Notes: a model not told the origin generated them from the sequence alone. A DNA stretch of 64,000 nucleotides from Psychrobacillus sp. NEAU-3TGS (GCF_029955155.1 NZ_JAPNOZ010000001.1:1-64000), one strand, 5' to 3'; shown: positions 16,828 to 26,068, numbered from the stretch's first letter. A program made the numbers and translations.

Positions 16828-17595
16828 TTATTCAGTTCGCATAACAAAGTTTAAGCTAGCTTCTTTATGGTCACCTTTATCAATCAGCTTAGTTGTAAGG
16901 GATGAACGAACACCACCAGCAACATCTGTTTCTAACCATTGGTCTCCCTCAAAGAACACTTGTGTTATTAACGTTTCATGTCCTCCATGCTCGAACTTGA
17001 TATGAATATGCGCAGGACGGTATGCATGGTATCCTGCAGCAAATGTAAATTCACCAGTAGGACCATTTGTTGGAATTTGATATGGAATTGGAACAATCGA
17101 CTCTACTTCAAAATCTCCATTCTCATCTGTGAAGAACTGTCCTCTTAAATTGAACTCTGGTGCAGTAGAATCATAGTTAGAATATAATCCATCTGCATCG
17201 TCTTGCCACCATTCAACTTTCGTTTTTCCAATCGGTCCATTTACAGAGCTAACGTTTCCGAAAAATTTCAATTTGTCCCCTGGCTCATTAGGACGCTGCG
17301 GAATAACTACTTTAGATCCTTCTAGTACAGGTGAGTTTTCTTCATAGTAAGGTCCAAGTAAAGATGGCTCTGTTCCTGGAGAATTTTTATATTTTGCTTC
17401 CAATACATATGTCTCTACAAAAACATCTAAGAACAATGGAATTTCACCACTTCTACCTAAACGATCCGCCCATTTTACGAAGTTTGTATATTCCTCATGA
17501 TTAAACTGTTGCTCATCTAAAAACGCTTTCATATGTTTTACGAATCCTTCATAAGCCTCTAATACTCTTGCATTTTTTACCGCTACTTCTGCCAT
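16828..17595 (-). CDS. catA: Intradiol ring-cleavage dioxygenase, probable catechol 1,2-dioxygenase
   Basis: This 255-residue non-haem iron(III) enzyme is expected to open catechol to cis,cis-muconate. It has an N-terminal helical dimerisation segment, the first iron tyrosine in LLGPYYEE, the signature NLRGQFFTDENGDF, the second tyrosine in VPIPYQIP and the histidine pair in YRPAHIHIKF. A longer ORF exists, but gaggggg sits before the ATG at 17595. Muconate cycloisomerase downstream supports catechol; hydroxyquinol dioxygenase is the alternative. It forms its own unit, ended by the hairpin at 16787-16815. A putative operator lies about 115 bp upstream. Confidence 0.88.
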   Translation of the reverse strand: MAEVAVKNARVLEAYEGFVKHMKAFLDEQQFNHEEYTNFVKWADRLGRSGEIPLFLDVFVETYVLEAKYKNSPGTEPSLLGPYYEENSPVLEGSKVVIPQRPNEPGDKLKFFGNVSSVNGPIGKTKVEWWQDDADGLYSNYDSTAPEFNLRGQFFTDENGDFEVESIVPIPYQIPTNGPTGEFTFAAGYHAYRPAHIHIKFEHGGHETLITQVFFEGDQWLETDVAGGVRSSLTTKLIDKGDHKEASLNFVMRTE

Positions 17596-17708
17596 TATAA
17601 TTTCCCCCTCAAATTTGATTACTTTCCCCATCTCGTTTGTAAGCGCATTCATTTTTATTAAAAAATTAAAAATTATGAAAATAATACTTGCAAAAAACGT
17701 TTGAATTA

Positions 17709-17725
17709 TGTACGATATACGTACA
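17709..17725. promoter_or_regulatory. Putative operator between catA and the IclR gene
   Basis: The 17-bp palindrome tgtacg-atata-cgtaca is centred between the divergent starts, with an extra cgtacaaat near 17739. PcaR/PcaU-type regulators bind such palindromic sites; matching words occur at 16707-16742. Confidence 0.6.
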
Positions 17726-17773
17726 TAAATATCTTATTCGTACAAATTCATTTTATCATAAGGGGTAATATAC

Positions 17774-18580
17774 TTGTCAATAGAAAAATTAGATAATTTC
17801 AAACAGTCAGGAGACTACATACAATCATTAGAACGTGGTCTACAAGTAATACAGGCTTTCTCACAGGAGAACCAAGCACTTACAATAAGTGATGTTTCTA
17901 AACTAACTGGACTTAGCAGACCTACCGCTCGCAGGATATTATTGACGCTTGAGCATCTTGGTTTTGCAGAATCCAACAACAGTGTGTTTACATTGACAGC
18001 TCGTACACTTTCTTTGGGTTATGCTTACTTATCATCCAATAATAGCTGGAGTATCGCGCACTCATTTATGCGTGACTTTGTCAATCAAACAGGAGAATCA
18101 TGCTCCATTTCAATCTTGGATGGGACAGATATTATTTACGTGGCACGCGTTTCTACTAAACGAATTATGTCTATCAATTTAGACGTTGGCTCGCGCCTAC
18201 CAGCTTACGCAACATCTATGGGGCATGTTCTTTTAGCATATTTACCAAAGGAGAAGCTAGAAAAGTACTTAGATGCAATGGACTTCGAGAAGTTTACGGA
18301 CAAAACAATTGTGGATAAAGAACAATTACTCTCTATATTAGAGGATGTGCGGAAGCAAAGTTGGGGTGGTGTCGACCAACAACTAGAAGAGGGGCTACGT
18401 TCTATTGCCGTCCCTCTACGTGATGGAACTGGCAAAGTCTTCGCTGCCTTTAACTGTTCTGTTCACGCAGGGCGTATTTCTAGAGAAATACTGCGTGATG
18501 AATTCTTGCCATTACTAAAAGAAACAGCACAGAAAATCGAGCAAGCTATGGCAATTACGAATGATTCGAGATATGTGTAG
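17774..18580 (+). CDS. IclR-family regulator of aromatic catabolism (PcaR/CatR-like)
   Basis: This 268-residue protein has an N-terminal winged helix (IQSLERGLQVIQAF, then LTISDVSKLTGLSRPTARR, residues about 18-55). A C-terminal effector domain carries DVGSRLPAYATSMGHVLLA near residue 137, the hallmark of the PcaR/PobR/PcaU subgroup. It starts at a TTG after aaggggtaa. It is divergent from catA and likely activates or represses both catA and the enol-lactonase operon in response to an intermediate such as muconate or beta-ketoadipate. The effector is inferred. Confidence 0.88.
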   Translation: MSIEKLDNFKQSGDYIQSLERGLQVIQAFSQENQALTISDVSKLTGLSRPTARRILLTLEHLGFAESNNSVFTLTARTLSLGYAYLSSNNSWSIAHSFMRDFVNQTGESCSISILDGTDIIYVARVSTKRIMSINLDVGSRLPAYATSMGHVLLAYLPKEKLEKYLDAMDFEKFTDKTIVDKEQLLSILEDVRKQSWGGVDQQLEEGLRSIAVPLRDGTGKVFAAFNCSVHAGRISREILRDEFLPLLKETAQKIEQAMAITNDSRYV

Positions 18581-18603
18581 GCTTTAAGCAATTACTCAAA
18601 ATA

Positions 18604-18639
18604 AAATCCAGGCAAACTAAATTGTTTCTGCCTGGATTT
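18604..18639. terminator. Bidirectional terminator
   Basis: aaatccaggca (18604-18614) pairs with tgcctggattt (18629-18639). It lies between the converging IclR gene (+) and LysE gene (-). Confidence 0.85.
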
Positions 18640-19245
18640 CTATTTGACTGTTGTTCGTATTCCAAACGCTACCAACACAATCCCTACGATCACATTTAAT
18701 CCTTTCAGAACAACTGGCTCTAAAAAAATTAATAGAAAAGTCCCTAAAATAGAAATGATCGTTAGAAAAAAGAAAGTGGCTAACACCGCACCAAGACCAA
18801 AGGAATACGTATCCTTTCGCTTAAAATCTTCTTCTACTAGTTTCGTAGACAAAACACCTGCCCAAAATAGAATCGTTAGTGGATTGGAAAGTGTTAAAAC
18901 AAGTGTTTGAACAAATATTACTTCTACACTTTGTTCAGCGTGAAAATTTAAACTTGGGATAATCGAAAACCCAAAAACTCCTAAAATATTACTTAAACCG
19001 AACAGAACAAGGACTGCTGCTCCAAAATAACGAATGACCTCTTTCACATTCGGGTATTTATTTAGCATCTTTCCTATTCCGAAAATTGCTGCAAGTATAT
19101 AGAAACCATCAATTATAGCTACCCCCAATACACCTGTTTCTGCTGCAACAAATCCAGAAGTGGCTGAAGTTTGAAAAATAAACAAACAGATTGGTCCAAC
19201 AGCAACTTGCAAAAACATTCCAAATCGAAAACCTTTCCAAATCAT
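18640..19245 (-). CDS. LysE/RhtB-family amino acid exporter
   Basis: This 201-residue membrane protein has about six hydrophobic helices. The family start is FRFGMFLQVAVGPICLFIFQ, with the conserved VAVGP turn, and NPLTILFW lies near residue 118. Members export amino acids such as lysine, arginine, threonine or leucine. It is 11 bp downstream of an Lrp/AsnC-type regulator gene in the same direction, the classic arrangement in which the regulator senses the exported amino acid. Confidence 0.88.
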   Translation of the reverse strand: MIWKGFRFGMFLQVAVGPICLFIFQTSATSGFVAAETGVLGVAIIDGFYILAAIFGIGKMLNKYPNVKEVIRYFGAAVLVLFGLSNILGVFGFSIIPSLNFHAEQSVEVIFVQTLVLTLSNPLTILFWAGVLSTKLVEEDFKRKDTYSFGLGAVLATFFFLTIISILGTFLLIFLEPVVLKGLNVIVGIVLVAFGIRTTVK

Positions 19246-19256
19246 CTGCTATTCTC

Positions 19257-19697
19257 CTACCTATTTAATTTCTCAGTTAATGTAGATAGCACTATTAAAG
19301 TGTTCGAAGTTTGAACTCCTCGAATCGATTTTAGTTTTTCACTTAGGAAAAATTCTAATTGGGCTGTATCTTCTACTAGCACCTTTAACATATAATCATA
19401 TTCTCCCGCCATATGATGGCATTCCATCACTTCGGAAAACTGAACAATCGCTTCTCTGAATTGTCGGATATTCGCTGTATGATCGATATTCACAAAAATA
19501 ATCGCTAACAATTTATAGCCCATTTTTTCACGGTTTATTTTCACTGTATATTGTTCAATTACGTTTGCTTCTTCTAATTTTCTGATTCGCTCCGATACAG
19601 CAGGAATGGAGAGGTTCACTTTTTTGCTAATGTCAGAAGCTGTGGATCTTCCGTTTTGCTTTAACACTTCTAGAATTTTCGCATCGATTATATCCAT
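19257..19697 (-). CDS. Lrp/AsnC-family regulator
   Basis: This 146-residue protein combines an N-terminal helix-turn-helix (IDAKILEVLKQNGRSTASDI to NLSIPAVSERIRKLEE) with a C-terminal RAM/ACT-like effector domain (MECHHMAGEYDYMLKVLVED). Length and layout are canonical. It leads a two-gene operon with the LysE exporter and probably controls it. The amino acid effector is not deducible. Confidence 0.9.
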   Translation of the reverse strand: MDIIDAKILEVLKQNGRSTASDISKKVNLSIPAVSERIRKLEEANVIEQYTVKINREKMGYKLLAIIFVNIDHTANIRQFREAIVQFSEVMECHHMAGEYDYMLKVLVEDTAQLEFFLSEKLKSIRGVQTSNTLIVLSTLTEKLNR

Positions 19698-20039
19698 GAT
19701 TTCATCATCCTTCGAAATTTATTTAACTATATTATATAAAAATCTTACATTTGATAAACAGAATCTATAATAATCAATAAAAAATAAAGTATTTCCTACC
19801 CATACTTTAGTTTTAAAAAAATTTTCCAATATTTTTGTTTACAAGCTTAATAATCTAAAGCACCTTTTCGTTATAATATTTCAATAAATAAAGTCAGAAT
19901 TATCTAAAAATAATATTGTGCATCTATAGTTTAGGTGGTAAACTATTTTTAAATAACAGGGGTGCTGTTTGCTTTGGAGGTGTTGAAATGAAATAAGAAG
20001 TACCAACACAATTACTAAACTTTAAATAAGGGAGGGCTT
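19698..20039. other. Spacer and leader of the amidohydrolase gene
   Basis: No gene of normal size. The leader has an 8-bp perfect hairpin, atagttta (19926-19933) and taaactat (19939-19946), followed by five T. Further on is a two-codon ORF: ttggaggtgttgaa leads to ATG AAA TAA at 19988-19996. The real gene's own site is taagggagg before 20040. Confidence 0.6.
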
Positions 20040-21293
20040 ATGATGAAATTGAGTGAGACGGTTGCATCCATCGAACAATATGTGATAGATATCCGACGTG
20101 ATTTGCATAGACACCCTGAGATTGGCTTACAAGAGGTGCGGACAATGAATGTTGTAACAGAGGAACTATCCAATATGGGGATTCCTTATGAAATAGTACC
20201 AGATGGTGGCATCATTGGTTTTATACACGGAGCACAGCCAGGTAGGACACTTATTTTGCGTGCTGATTTAGATGCTTTGCCAATGAAAGAAAGTCTCTTT
20301 AACTTAAAACAAAAGAAAGCGATTACATCTACCATACCAAATGCTGCACATACATGTGGACATGATGCACATACCGCGATGTTACTTGGTGCCGCAAAAA
20401 TACTGTCGTCGAAGAGAGAACAAATCGCGGGGGCGATTATTCTTGCCTTCGAACAAGGTGAAGAAATGGGTGGCGGTATTAAAAATCTATTAAACAGGCT
20501 CCATCAAATTGGTGCAGATGGTATTTGGGGAATTCACTTGAAATCAGATTTACAAGCAGGAAAAATTTCCGTTGATGCTGGCCCACGTATGGCAGCTGCC
20601 TCAGGATTTAGAGTTGTACTGAAAGGTAAAGCCGGCCACGGTTCACGCCCCGATTTAGCTGTGTCACCAGTGGATTGTTTTGTTGATTTTTACCAGGCAT
20701 TACGCAATATGCGTCATAGTCGATTAAGTCCGTTTGAAACGATTACGTATTCCCTTGGAATTGTTCAGGCAGGATCTGCACTCAATATCATTCCAGATAC
20801 ACTAGAGTTTGCAGGATCATTTCGTTATTTGAATACAGAGCAAGGAGAGCAAGCTATTGATGTTTTTAAGGATTTATTAACACATGTTAGTGACATGCAT
20901 AGCTGCACTTTTGAATACAAAATGGAGCCAGTCGTCTCTGATCTAGTTGTTATGAATGAAGCAACATGCGCTGGAATTGCAACTGCGGCAATAGAACAAA
21001 CGCTCGGCAAAGAGGCATTAGCGACTATACCCGCCTGGATGGCATCGGAATCATTTAGTTTTTACTTAAAGTATTTCCCTGGAGTTTTTGCTTTTCTAGG
21101 TGTGCAAAACGAAGAACAAGGAATGGGTGCCGAACATCACAATGAGCATTTTGATATCGATGAATCTGCTTTAACAGTTGGCGTCACATCGACTGTACAA
21201 TATGCGCTAGATTTCCTTGATTATAAAGGAACTATTACTTATACAGTTGCAGAAAAAGACGTACATGAATTGCTAGCGCAATTCGGATTTTAA
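20040..21293 (+). CDS. M20-family amidohydrolase
   Basis: This 417-residue zinc peptidase is of the M20D type (hippurate hydrolase, aminoacylase, IAA-amino-acid hydrolase). DIRRDLHRHPEIGLQE opens the protein. AHTCGHDAHTAMLLG near residue 103 gives metal ligands, EQGEEMGGG near 140 the catalytic Glu, and AGHGSRPD near 198 the dimer-domain histidine. It is probably cytosolic. The next gene is a YfcC-type transporter, so it may deacylate an imported N-acyl amino acid or dipeptide. The substrate is inferred. A second ATG follows the first directly. Confidence 0.88.
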   Translation: MMKLSETVASIEQYVIDIRRDLHRHPEIGLQEVRTMNVVTEELSNMGIPYEIVPDGGIIGFIHGAQPGRTLILRADLDALPMKESLFNLKQKKAITSTIPNAAHTCGHDAHTAMLLGAAKILSSKREQIAGAIILAFEQGEEMGGGIKNLLNRLHQIGADGIWGIHLKSDLQAGKISVDAGPRMAAASGFRVVLKGKAGHGSRPDLAVSPVDCFVDFYQALRNMRHSRLSPFETITYSLGIVQAGSALNIIPDTLEFAGSFRYLNTEQGEQAIDVFKDLLTHVSDMHSCTFEYKMEPVVSDLVVMNEATCAGIATAAIEQTLGKEALATIPAWMASESFSFYLKYFPGVFAFLGVQNEEQGMGAEHHNEHFDIDESALTVGVTSTVQYALDFLDYKGTITYTVAEKDVHELLAQFGF

Positions 21294-21332
21294 TTAAAAA
21301 GATGAGTGTAAAAACTTGAAAGGGTGATTTGG

Positions 21333-22775
21333 ATGAACGCTGTGGAAATACGAGAAGAAAAAGCGAAGAAAAGTTACTTAAGGAAATTGCAGTTTAAATT
21401 GCCAAATGTATTAGTAATGATGCTGTTAATTATGATGTTCGCTTGTTTATTGACGTATATTATACCTGCTGGAGGGTTTGAATACACCGAAGATAAGAAA
21501 CTAATCGCAGGATCCTATCATGCCGTAGAACAAACACCTGTCAATCCAATTTTAGCAATTACACTCATTTTAGAAGGTGGTATTGCAGCAAGCCCTGTCG
21601 CTATATTACTTTTATTTATCGGTGGTTTTTTAGGCGGGATTTTCATGTTGGATTCGGTTAATAACGTTATTTCCATGCTCATTAACAAGTTTGAAAAAGC
21701 CGGTTCCAATATTTTGGTTTTAGGTTTGTTCTTATTAATGTCCTTTATCGGGTTCTTCATCGGCGGGGATATGATGATTGTCTTTGTTACACTAGGAGTC
21801 ATTTTAACTCGTAAATTACGATTAGATCCTATCTCAGCATTAGCAGTAACCTTTTTGCCGTTATTTCTAGCTTTTTCTATTGCTCCATCTGGGGAAGCAC
21901 AGATTGCTCAATTGTTTGCCGGCATTCCGCTTTACTCAGGTTATCTAGAAAGAACAATTATGTTCATATTTTTCGTCATTGTCACTGCGGTGTATGTGGT
22001 ATTTTATACAAACCGCGTAAAAAATAATCCACTAAAGAGCGCGATGTCTGATACAAAATGGCTGACAGAATTAGATGAGGATCAAAATGTTTCTATAGAG
22101 AAAAATGGGAAAGTTGAATGGAAAGACTTTCTAGTAGTGGCTATAATTATTATAGCACCCATTATTCTAGCATATGGAAATACTGTTCTCGGATGGCCAG
22201 CAAAGTACGGGAATGGCGCTGTTATTACTGTATTTGGTATAGCATTTGTCACTTGCTTTCTCTTAAAAAGAAAGAAGACAGAAGATATGATTCTCGCATT
22301 CTCGAAAGGAGTGCAGGATATAACGATTGTCGCAATTGTTATTGTACTTGCTCGAACAGTAAGTATCATTCTTGAGAAGGGAAATATACTTGGTACAATC
22401 GTGAATGGTTTGACAGGTTCATTGAATGACTTTTCAAGTGGTATGACAGCTATTATTATTTTCATTGTGGCGACAATCTTTAACTTCCTCGTTCCATCTG
22501 GATCCGGTATGAGCGGTGTTATGATGCCGATTTTACAACCTGTTGCAGGTATGTTAGGTATGACGGACCAAGTACTGGTCACAGCTATCCAATTTGGCGG
22601 TGGTTTAGGAAATCTAATCATTCCAACATTAGGTGCTACGATGGGTGCGATTGCATTAGCTAAAGCAAACTTTGGTTCTTGGATAAAGTTTATGATACCT
22701 CTATTTGCACTTTGGATAGTGCTTGGTTCCATCATTTTATACTTTATCGCCTCAATTGGCTGGGTTGGTTATTAA
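21333..22775 (+). CDS. YfcC-family transporter
   Basis: This polytopic membrane protein of about 480 residues has around 12 helices. The family is seen in LPNVLVMMLLIMMFACLLTY, IPAGGFEY and the late half FLVPSGSGMSGVMMPI. YfcC/ArcD-like carriers are related to C4-dicarboxylate and basic amino acid exchangers. A GTG at 21324 is in frame, but gaaaggg better suits the ATG at 21333. It is 39 bp after the M20 gene and is likely co-transcribed, pairing uptake with hydrolysis. Confidence 0.82.
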   Translation: MNAVEIREEKAKKSYLRKLQFKLPNVLVMMLLIMMFACLLTYIIPAGGFEYTEDKKLIAGSYHAVEQTPVNPILAITLILEGGIAASPVAILLLFIGGFLGGIFMLDSVNNVISMLINKFEKAGSNILVLGLFLLMSFIGFFIGGDMMIVFVTLGVILTRKLRLDPISALAVTFLPLFLAFSIAPSGEAQIAQLFAGIPLYSGYLERTIMFIFFVIVTAVYVVFYTNRVKNNPLKSAMSDTKWLTELDEDQNVSIEKNGKVEWKDFLVVAIIIIAPIILAYGNTVLGWPAKYGNGAVITVFGIAFVTCFLLKRKKTEDMILAFSKGVQDITIVAIVIVLARTVSIILEKGNILGTIVNGLTGSLNDFSSGMTAIIIFIVATIFNFLVPSGSGMSGVMMPILQPVAGMLGMTDQVLVTAIQFGGGLGNLIIPTLGATMGAIALAKANFGSWIKFMIPLFALWIVLGSIILYFIASIGWVGY

Positions 22776-22782
22776 AACAAAT

Positions 22783-22830
22783 AAAGCTTGTCTTAAAAAT
22801 CGGCGAATACCAATTTTTAGGACAAGCTTT
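22783..22830. terminator. Bidirectional terminator
   Basis: Arms aaagcttgtc (22783-22792) and gacaagcttt (22821-22830), with further pairing inside (taaaaat/attttta), separate the converging transporter and iron-binding-protein genes. Confidence 0.85.
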
Positions 22831-22835
22831 TTTTC

Positions 22836-23837
22836 TTATTTCACTAGGCTTTTTAAAATGTTATCGATCATTTGACTATTTGCGATTTCACCAGTGTATA
22901 ACCAACTTTCATCTCGTGAAAACTCATATACATTGCCAGCTTTTACAGCAGGGACACTATTCCATAAAGCCTCGCTCAAAGCTGCCGAACCACTTTCCTT
23001 ATCACTATCGATGAGGAATAAATATTCTGCATCCAACTCTACCAGTTTCTCTAAAGAAATCTCGCTCCAGTTTCCAGTAGCACTTGCTGATATTTCCTTC
23101 ACTACATCAGGTACTTTTAGCCCTAAATCACCATACATTACCGCTCCACTAGAAAGTGTTTCACTTACGATAAAGAACTTGCCACCTACTAACCAAATGG
23201 CAGCTACGGAAGGATTACCAACCTCCTTTTCAATCGTTTCTTTTGCTTCTGCAGCTTTTGCATCGTAGTTATCGAGCGCTTTTTGTGCTTCCTCTTTTTT
23301 ATCAAACACTTCTCCAACACGTAGTAATTCGTCTCGCCAATCATTATTCACTTCTGTCCCGATTACATAGGTCGGTGCGATTTTACTATATTGCTCGTAT
23401 TTTCCACCTTCCACCATGCTTGCAGAATCCATAATGATCAAATCTGGTGCTACTTCTTGAACAGCTTCGAATGGTAAATCATGTGGAATTGTAGGAATAC
23501 CATTTAATTCCCCTTGTAAATATTCTTGTATGTTAGCTCCATCTTTTACACTCCACTGTGCCACTGGTTTAATACCAAGTGCAACTAGGTTATCTTCCAA
23601 ATATGTAGCAAGTACACGTTCAGGATGAGCTGGTATAACTACTTCGTTACCCATTGCATCTGTTACTGTACGAGTAGATACTTCTGCTTCCCCTGTGTCA
23701 GTTGACTGTTGTTCATTTTGCTCTGTTGAAGTCGGTTTTTCACTTGCTTTTTCTTCCCCACAAGCAGCAAGTGTTAGCGCTAACATTCCTACTCCCACTA
23801 ATTGTAATGATTTCTTTTTATTTAATATACTGAACAT
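22836..23837 (-). CDS. Siderophore-binding lipoprotein (FecB/YfiY-like)
   Basis: This 333-residue binding protein has a lipoprotein signal (GMLALTLAACGEE, Cys at about residue 26) and a Ser/Thr/Glu-rich linker. The vitamin-B12/ferric-siderophore fold follows: PERVLATYLEDNLVALGIKP, then APDLIIMDS. It would capture a ferric siderophore for the divergent FecCD permeases. A Fur-box-like sequence lies in the shared promoter region. Closest known arrangement is B. subtilis yfiY with yfiZ-yfhA. Siderophore type unknown. Confidence 0.87.
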   Translation of the reverse strand: MFSILNKKKSLQLVGVGMLALTLAACGEEKASEKPTSTEQNEQQSTDTGEAEVSTRTVTDAMGNEVVIPAHPERVLATYLEDNLVALGIKPVAQWSVKDGANIQEYLQGELNGIPTIPHDLPFEAVQEVAPDLIIMDSASMVEGGKYEQYSKIAPTYVIGTEVNNDWRDELLRVGEVFDKKEEAQKALDNYDAKAAEAKETIEKEVGNPSVAAIWLVGGKFFIVSETLSSGAVMYGDLGLKVPDVVKEISASATGNWSEISLEKLVELDAEYLFLIDSDKESGSAALSEALWNSVPAVKAGNVYEFSRDESWLYTGEIANSQMIDNILKSLVK

Positions 23838-23873
23838 ATAAATCCTCCTAAAAGTATGCTATACTATTTTCGT

Positions 23874-23888
23874 TGATAATGATTCTCG
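23874..23888. promoter_or_regulatory. Fur box in divergent iron-uptake promoter
   Basis: tgataat-g-attctcg matches the 7-1-7 Fur consensus tgataat-n-attatca at 12 of 14 arm positions. It lies between the divergent binding-protein and permease genes, as expected for iron-repressed uptake. Confidence 0.75.
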
Positions 23889-23956
23889 GTTTCAATTAGA
23901 ATACATAAAATATAATTTGTCAACTACTATTTATAAAACTGGAGATTAACGTACAT

Positions 23957-24991
23957 ATGAATACAAAGGTAGAGAAGGAACCCTTTCAGAACAATAAACA
24001 TCCTTATATAAGCATGACCATCATTATTATTGGTATTGCTTTATTGATACTAATTGTTTTCTTGTCGATCAATCTTGGCGCTACGAATCAAAGTGCTCAC
24101 ATTATTTGGGATGCACTTTTTCATTTTGATAAAGAAAATTCATCTCATATCATTATTCGGGAATTAAGAATACCTCGTGCAATTGCTGCAATTTTTGTAG
24201 GTGCAGCGCTCGCTATTTCAGGTGCTATTATGCAAGGAATGACAAGAAACCCACTTGCCTCCCCTTCTATCATGGGAGTAACAGCGGGGTCTTCTTTCTT
24301 AATCGCGATTGCTTTGGCAGTTGTACCGAGTGTTACTTATTTGGGATTAATGATGTTTTCATTTGTCGGTGCAGGTTTAGGGGCTGCTTTAGTATTCGGG
24401 ATTACTGCAATGGCTAAAGGTGGAATGACGACAGTAAAACTGGCGCTAGCGGGTTCTGCTATTACATCACTGCTTAGTTCATTGTCCACTGCAATTGGGA
24501 TTAAATTTAATGTGTCAAAAGATATAAGTTATTGGTATGCAGGCGGGGTATCAAGTGTTCAGCCCCAGCATATTAAGTTTGCATTACCCTTTATCATTGC
24601 TGGGATTATATTGGCTTTAGTTCTTTCTCGATCTATTTCCGTTCTAAGTTTAGGGGAGGAAATTGCAAAAGGCCTTGGTCAACGTACCGGAGTTATTCGT
24701 TTTTTAGGAACGGTTGTTGTTTTACTATTAACAGGTGCCGCCGTGTCTATAGCGGGCATGATCGGGTTTGTTGGGTTGGTAATACCTCATATTACGAGGT
24801 TCATTGTGGGCGTCGATTATAGATGGATTATTCCTTGTTCTGCAGTTTTAGGAGGCCTATTGCTGATCGTAGCGGATATGATTGGTCGGATGATCAATGC
24901 TCCTTTTGAAACACCAGTTGGGGCTATAACTGCGATCATCGGGGTCCCATTCTTCCTCTACCTAGCACGTAAAGAAGGGAGAGGATTATAA
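23957..24991 (+). CDS. FecCD-type siderophore ABC permease 1
   Basis: This 344-residue permease of the BtuC/FhuB class has about nine to ten helices. The family string LRIPRAIAAIFVGAALAISG is near residue 67 and MQGMTRNPLASPSIMG near 90. GFVGLVIPHITR near 272 is the ATPase-contacting helix. It forms a heterodimer with the next gene, whose ATG overlaps its stop by one base. No ATPase gene follows. Confidence 0.9.
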   Translation: MNTKVEKEPFQNNKHPYISMTIIIIGIALLILIVFLSINLGATNQSAHIIWDALFHFDKENSSHIIIRELRIPRAIAAIFVGAALAISGAIMQGMTRNPLASPSIMGVTAGSSFLIAIALAVVPSVTYLGLMMFSFVGAGLGAALVFGITAMAKGGMTTVKLALAGSAITSLLSSLSTAIGIKFNVSKDISYWYAGGVSSVQPQHIKFALPFIIAGIILALVLSRSISVLSLGEEIAKGLGQRTGVIRFLGTVVVLLLTGAAVSIAGMIGFVGLVIPHITRFIVGVDYRWIIPCSAVLGGLLLIVADMIGRMINAPFETPVGAITAIIGVPFFLYLARKEGRGL

Positions 24992-26016
24992 TGCAGAACT
25001 TTTTATCAACAAATGAGAAAAAATATAAAACACTCCTTATTACGCTATTCATCTTAATTATATTCTCTATTCTTATAAGTATAAATGCAGGTTATATTAA
25101 GATCCCTTTAAGTGAGGTTGTCTCAACATTATTAGGAAATGGAACGCCTTCAAATGAACTAACAATATTTGATTTTCGTTTACCAAGAATTTTCATGGCT
25201 TTATTAGTAGGAATGGGAATTGCTATATCAGGAGCCATTTTACAAGGTATTTCACAAAATCCTTTAGCGGATCCGGGAATATTGGGTATTAATGCTGGTG
25301 CAGGATTTGCCATTGTCCTGTATATGTTTTTCTTTCAAGGAACAGCATTTTTTACTGGTTGGTTGTCTATATTCATAATGCCTATTGCCGCATTATGTGG
25401 TGCATTTTTAGCCGCTTTTCTTATTTATACTTTGTCTTGGAAAAATGGACGAGTAACACCAACACGGTTACTGCTTGTTGGTATTGGTATTAATGCGGCA
25501 TTTGGAGCTGGTCTAATCATATTCCAAATGAAGATGGAGCCTATCAATTTTATGAAAGCGATCATCTGGCTTTCCGGAACTATTTGGGGTACGAACTGGA
25601 CTTTTGTGTGGACTTTACTATTATGGCTCGTCGTACTTATACCAATAGCTATTTATAAATCTCGCGTGTTAGACGTATTGAAATTAGGAGATTCTATTGC
25701 TATAGCAGTTGGTGCAAATATTGAAAGAGAGAGACGGTTTCTTTTATTTATTTCTGTGGCATTGGCTGGTGCCTGTGTATCAGTAGGAGGCGGCATCACT
25801 TTTTTAGGATTGATCGCCCCTCATATCGCTAGACGCTTAGTTGGTGCCAGACATGCGAAGGTATTACCATTAACTGCTTTACTTGGTGCGTTGTTATTAC
25901 TGTTAGCAGATACATTAGGTCGCATAATTTTTGCCCCAATGGAATTACCTGTAGGGATTGTCGTTTCCATTTTAGGAGCACCTTATTTTATTTATTTACT
26001 TTTAAAAAGTGTATAA
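24991..26016 (+). CDS. FecCD-type siderophore ABC permease 2
   Basis: This 341-residue partner permease has the same landmarks: FRLPRIFMALLVGMGIAISG, LQGISQNPLADPGILG and FLGLIAPHIARRL. The pair, with the divergent lipoprotein, lacks an ATPase. In B. subtilis the YfiYZ-YfhA system uses the unlinked YusV ATPase, and a similar shared ATPase elsewhere in the genome is the likely answer. Presumably Fur-controlled through the box upstream of the first permease. Confidence 0.9.
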   Translation: MQNFLSTNEKKYKTLLITLFILIIFSILISINAGYIKIPLSEVVSTLLGNGTPSNELTIFDFRLPRIFMALLVGMGIAISGAILQGISQNPLADPGILGINAGAGFAIVLYMFFFQGTAFFTGWLSIFIMPIAALCGAFLAAFLIYTLSWKNGRVTPTRLLLVGIGINAAFGAGLIIFQMKMEPINFMKAIIWLSGTIWGTNWTFVWTLLLWLVVLIPIAIYKSRVLDVLKLGDSIAIAVGANIERERRFLLFISVALAGACVSVGGGITFLGLIAPHIARRLVGARHAKVLPLTALLGALLLLLADTLGRIIFAPMELPVGIVVSILGAPYFIYLLLKSV

Positions 26017-26025
26017 ATGGATATA

Positions 26026-26068
26026 AAAAGAAGTGGTGAAAATTCAATCTAATTTTCCCACTTCTTTT
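26026..26068. terminator. Terminator of the siderophore permease operon
   Basis: aaaagaagtgg..gaaaatt pairs with aattttcccacttctttt around the loop caatct. It follows the permease stop by ten bases. Confidence 0.8.

Noticed and set aside
22082-22735. 217-codon minus-strand ORF opposite the YfcC-type transporter
   Set aside because: Pro/Ile/Thr-rich composition typical of the complement of a membrane protein gene; no family match.
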